The position numbers and the translations under genes were made by a program. Shown piece after piece: positions 54,844-56,515 of a stretch of DNA of 56,515 nt (position 1 is its first letter; each line of letters opens with the position of its first letter). The stretch covers positions 1 to 56,515 of the forward strand of contig CAMLFX010000007.1 of assembly GCA_946479435.1 (NCBI GenBank), written 5' to 3'. This DNA comes from an uncultured Sphingobacteriales bacterium (GTDB lineage Bacteria > Bacteroidota > Bacteroidia > Chitinophagales > Chitinophagaceae). The notes under the pieces are model-generated. The model worked only from the letters and a program-made list of their open reading frames with translations, was not told the origin of the DNA and did not search any database.

Positions 54844-56515
54844 ATGTCAGACGCTATACGTCACGAATGCGGGCTCGCTTACATACGCCTGCTTAAGCCA
54901 CTAACATATTACCACCGCAAATACGGTACTGCTTTCTACGGCCTTAACAAGCTATACCTGCTAATGGAAAAACAACACAACCGTGGGCAGGACGGCGCAG
55001 GTATCGTATCGCTGAAACTAAATGTAGAACCCGGGCACCAGTTCATGCACAGGTTACGCATCAGCGGCGGACAGGCAATAGCACAGATATTCCAGAATGT
55101 GCAGCAAGAGGTCAGCGACCTTGAAAAAATGTACCCCGATATACGTAAGCACCCGGGACTAATGAAAGGCTACCTGCGCTTTATGGGCGAGGCCTATATT
55201 GGCCACCTGCGCTACGGCACACAAGGCCGTAATAATGTAGAGTTTTGTCACCCTTTCCACAGGGCCGACATCAACCCTACGCGCAACCTGGCTATGGCGG
55301 GCAACTTCAACCTGGTGAATACCGATGAGCTGTTCAAAATGCTGGATGCACACCCTACTACTACCATTCGCGAAAGTGACCTGGGTGCCATGATCGAAAC
55401 CGTGCACTACTACCTGCGCATGGCCGATGATACCGACCCCGAGAACCTGAACCTGGAAGGTGTACTGAAACAATCTGCCTCACACTTCGATGGAGGATAT
55501 GTTTGCAGTGGTTTGATAGGCAATGGCGACAGCTTTGTGCTGCGCGATGCAAATGGCATACGCCCGGCATTCTTCTACCAGGACGATGAGATTGTGGTTG
55601 CCGCATCGGAACGCCCTGCTATCATGACCGCATTCAACGTACCACAGGAACAAGTGCAGGAATTGCAACCGGGCCATGCCATTATTGTAAAAGGCGATGG
55701 TACATTCAGCAATCCGCAGATATTACCCGAAAAAGAAAAAACTGCCTGCAGTTTCGAACGTATATATTTCAGCCGTGGCAGCGATGCCGATATTTATCGC
55801 GAACGGATGCAACTGGGCCGCAATCTGGCGCCTAAAGTGCTGGAAGCGCTGGACAATAAACTGAAACACGCTATAGTTTCCTTCATACCCAATACAGCCG
55901 AAATAGCTTTTTATGGCCTGATAAAAGGCCTGGAAGACTTCCTTACCGAAACGAAACTGAAACGCATACTTACCCAAAACCTGAGCGAAGACGATCTTCG
56001 CACGCTGATGGGTCGCAGGGTGCGTATAGAGAAGATAGCCATTAAAGACGTCAAGATGCGCACCTTCATTACCGAAGATGCATCACGCAACGAAATGGTA
56101 CAGCACGTTTACGACATTACTTACGGCACGGTAAAAGAAGGGGACACACTCGTAGTTATTGATGACTCAATAGTACGTGGCACTACCCTGCGCGAAAGCA
56201 TTATAAAAATGCTGGACAGGCTGGGCCCTAAACGCATCATCATTCTTTCATCGGCACCGCAAATACGCTACCCCGATTGCTATGGTATCGACATGAGCCG
56301 TATGGGCGATTTCATTGCCTTCCAGGCTGCTGTTGAATTGCTGAAGGATAGAGGTATGACCAATATACTTGACGAAGCCTTTGCTAATTGCCAGGCAGCA
56401 GAAGCTACCGGTAAAGTAGAACAGGAGAACTATGTGAAAGCTATTTACGCTCCGTTTACAGCCGAAGAAGTAAGCGCAAAAATTGCGCAAATGCTGCGCC
56501 CTGATGATGTGAATG
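54844..56515 (+). CDS. purF: Amidophosphoribosyltransferase (atypical PurF), 5' part
   Basis: The frame is open to the window end; about 557 residues are seen. The first step of purine synthesis, transferring amide nitrogen from glutamine to PRPP, is indicated by the glutaminase part (HECGLAYIRLLKP with Cys9, MEKQHNRGQDGAG, GHLRYGTQG) and the PRPP loop VVIDDSIVRGTTL (about 438-450). Eight residues (MSDAIRHE) precede Cys9 and must be removed to free the nucleophile. The chain has extra sequence compared with ordinary PurF (about 30-50 residues between the first strand and the QHNRGQDG block), the longer form seen in Bacteroidota. The 3' end is missing. Confidence 0.92.
   Translation, partial: MSDAIRHECGLAYIRLLKPLTYYHRKYGTAFYGLNKLYLLMEKQHNRGQDGAGIVSLKLNVEPGHQFMHRLRISGGQAIAQIFQNVQQEVSDLEKMYPDIRKHPGLMKGYLRFMGEAYIGHLRYGTQGRNNVEFCHPFHRADINPTRNLAMAGNFNLVNTDELFKMLDAHPTTTIRESDLGAMIETVHYYLRMADDTDPENLNLEGVLKQSASHFDGGYVCSGLIGNGDSFVLRDANGIRPAFFYQDDEIVVAASERPAIMTAFNVPQEQVQELQPGHAIIVKGDGTFSNPQILPEKEKTACSFERIYFSRGSDADIYRERMQLGRNLAPKVLEALDNKLKHAIVSFIPNTAEIAFYGLIKGLEDFLTETKLKRILTQNLSEDDLRTLMGRRVRIEKIAIKDVKMRTFITEDASRNEMVQHVYDITYGTVKEGDTLVVIDDSIVRGTTLRESIIKMLDRLGPKRIIILSSAPQIRYPDCYGIDMSRMGDFIAFQAAVELLKDRGMTNILDEAFANCQAAEATGKVEQENYVKAIYAPFTAEEVSAKIAQMLRPDDVN

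Noticed and set aside
55159..55977. Leftward frames inside purF
   Set aside because: Antisense shadows arising from the GC-richer purF sequence.
1..56515. CRISPR arrays, tRNA/rRNA genes, IS elements, prophage or defence islands
   Set aside because: No regularly spaced repeats, cloverleaf genes, transposase or phage-like proteins were found by reading both strands; the PD-(D/E)XK protein alone is not a restriction system.

Overview
The window looks like a stretch of core chromosome from a member of the Bacteroidota, most likely of the Chitinophagaceae/Sphingobacteriia type. The grounds are: three secreted proteins with C-terminal type IX secretion (T9SS) sorting domains; a GldB-like gliding lipoprotein close to nadE; a DPP7-type S46 peptidase; families largely confined to this phylum (DUF2851, DUF2911, DUF3078, FadL/OmpP1-type barrels, atypical PurF); few Shine-Dalgarno sequences; and several upstream TAnnTTTG boxes typical of Bacteroidota promoters. 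I see no tRNA, rRNA, CRISPR array, insertion sequence, prophage or origin. No gene-free stretch exceeds about 210 bases.

Layout. Bases 1-5313: the end of an S46 peptidase, then leftward parE, a FadL-like porin and a Tyr/Gly/Trp-rich secreted protein. Bases 5415-13703: rightward proS and a small membrane protein, leftward acyl-CoA ligase, then a rightward run with an unusual ABC ATPase/permease pair, a transglutaminase-fold protein lacking its catalytic Cys, a small conserved protein and a SIMPL protein. Bases 13738-18469: mostly leftward lipA, a predicted barrel, DUF2851, pyrF and a thiamine-binding-type protein, with osmC rightward. Bases 18589-26821: rightward DUF2911 protein, PIG-L deacetylase, a hidden 35-residue membrane protein, a sodium:solute symporter and a large Ig-repeat T9SS protein. 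Bases 26825-31679: leftward trmN6, tsaD, scpA, DUF3078 barrel and gldB. Bases 31736-36868: rightward barrel, nadE, T9SS metalloprotease and L,D-transpeptidase. Bases 36869-42449: leftward double ABC ATPase, AMP nucleosidase and CtpA protease, with a small PD-(D/E)XK protein and a sugar-kinase-like ATPase rightward. Bases 42533-56515: leftward OmpA protein, rightward polyprenyl synthase and uvrA, leftward T9SS metallopeptidase with a companion lipoprotein and copA, rightward tsaE, LysE transporter and the start of purF.

Most genes are housekeeping (DNA topology, repair and segregation; tRNA modification by TsaD, TsaE and TrmN6; NAD, purine, pyrimidine, lipoate and isoprenoid metabolism) mixed with cell-envelope proteins. 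Many convergent gene ends share perfect hairpins that can terminate in both directions.

The observations most worth following are: (1) a lipoprotein that resembles the pro-domain of the T9SS metallopeptidase encoded 5 bases downstream of it; (2) the 35-residue single-span protein whose stop overlaps the symporter start; (3) a transglutaminase-like protein with His in place of the catalytic Cys; (4) an ABC ATPase with altered signature and H-loop coupled to one FtsX-like permease. I did not see a clearly new defence or mobile system.
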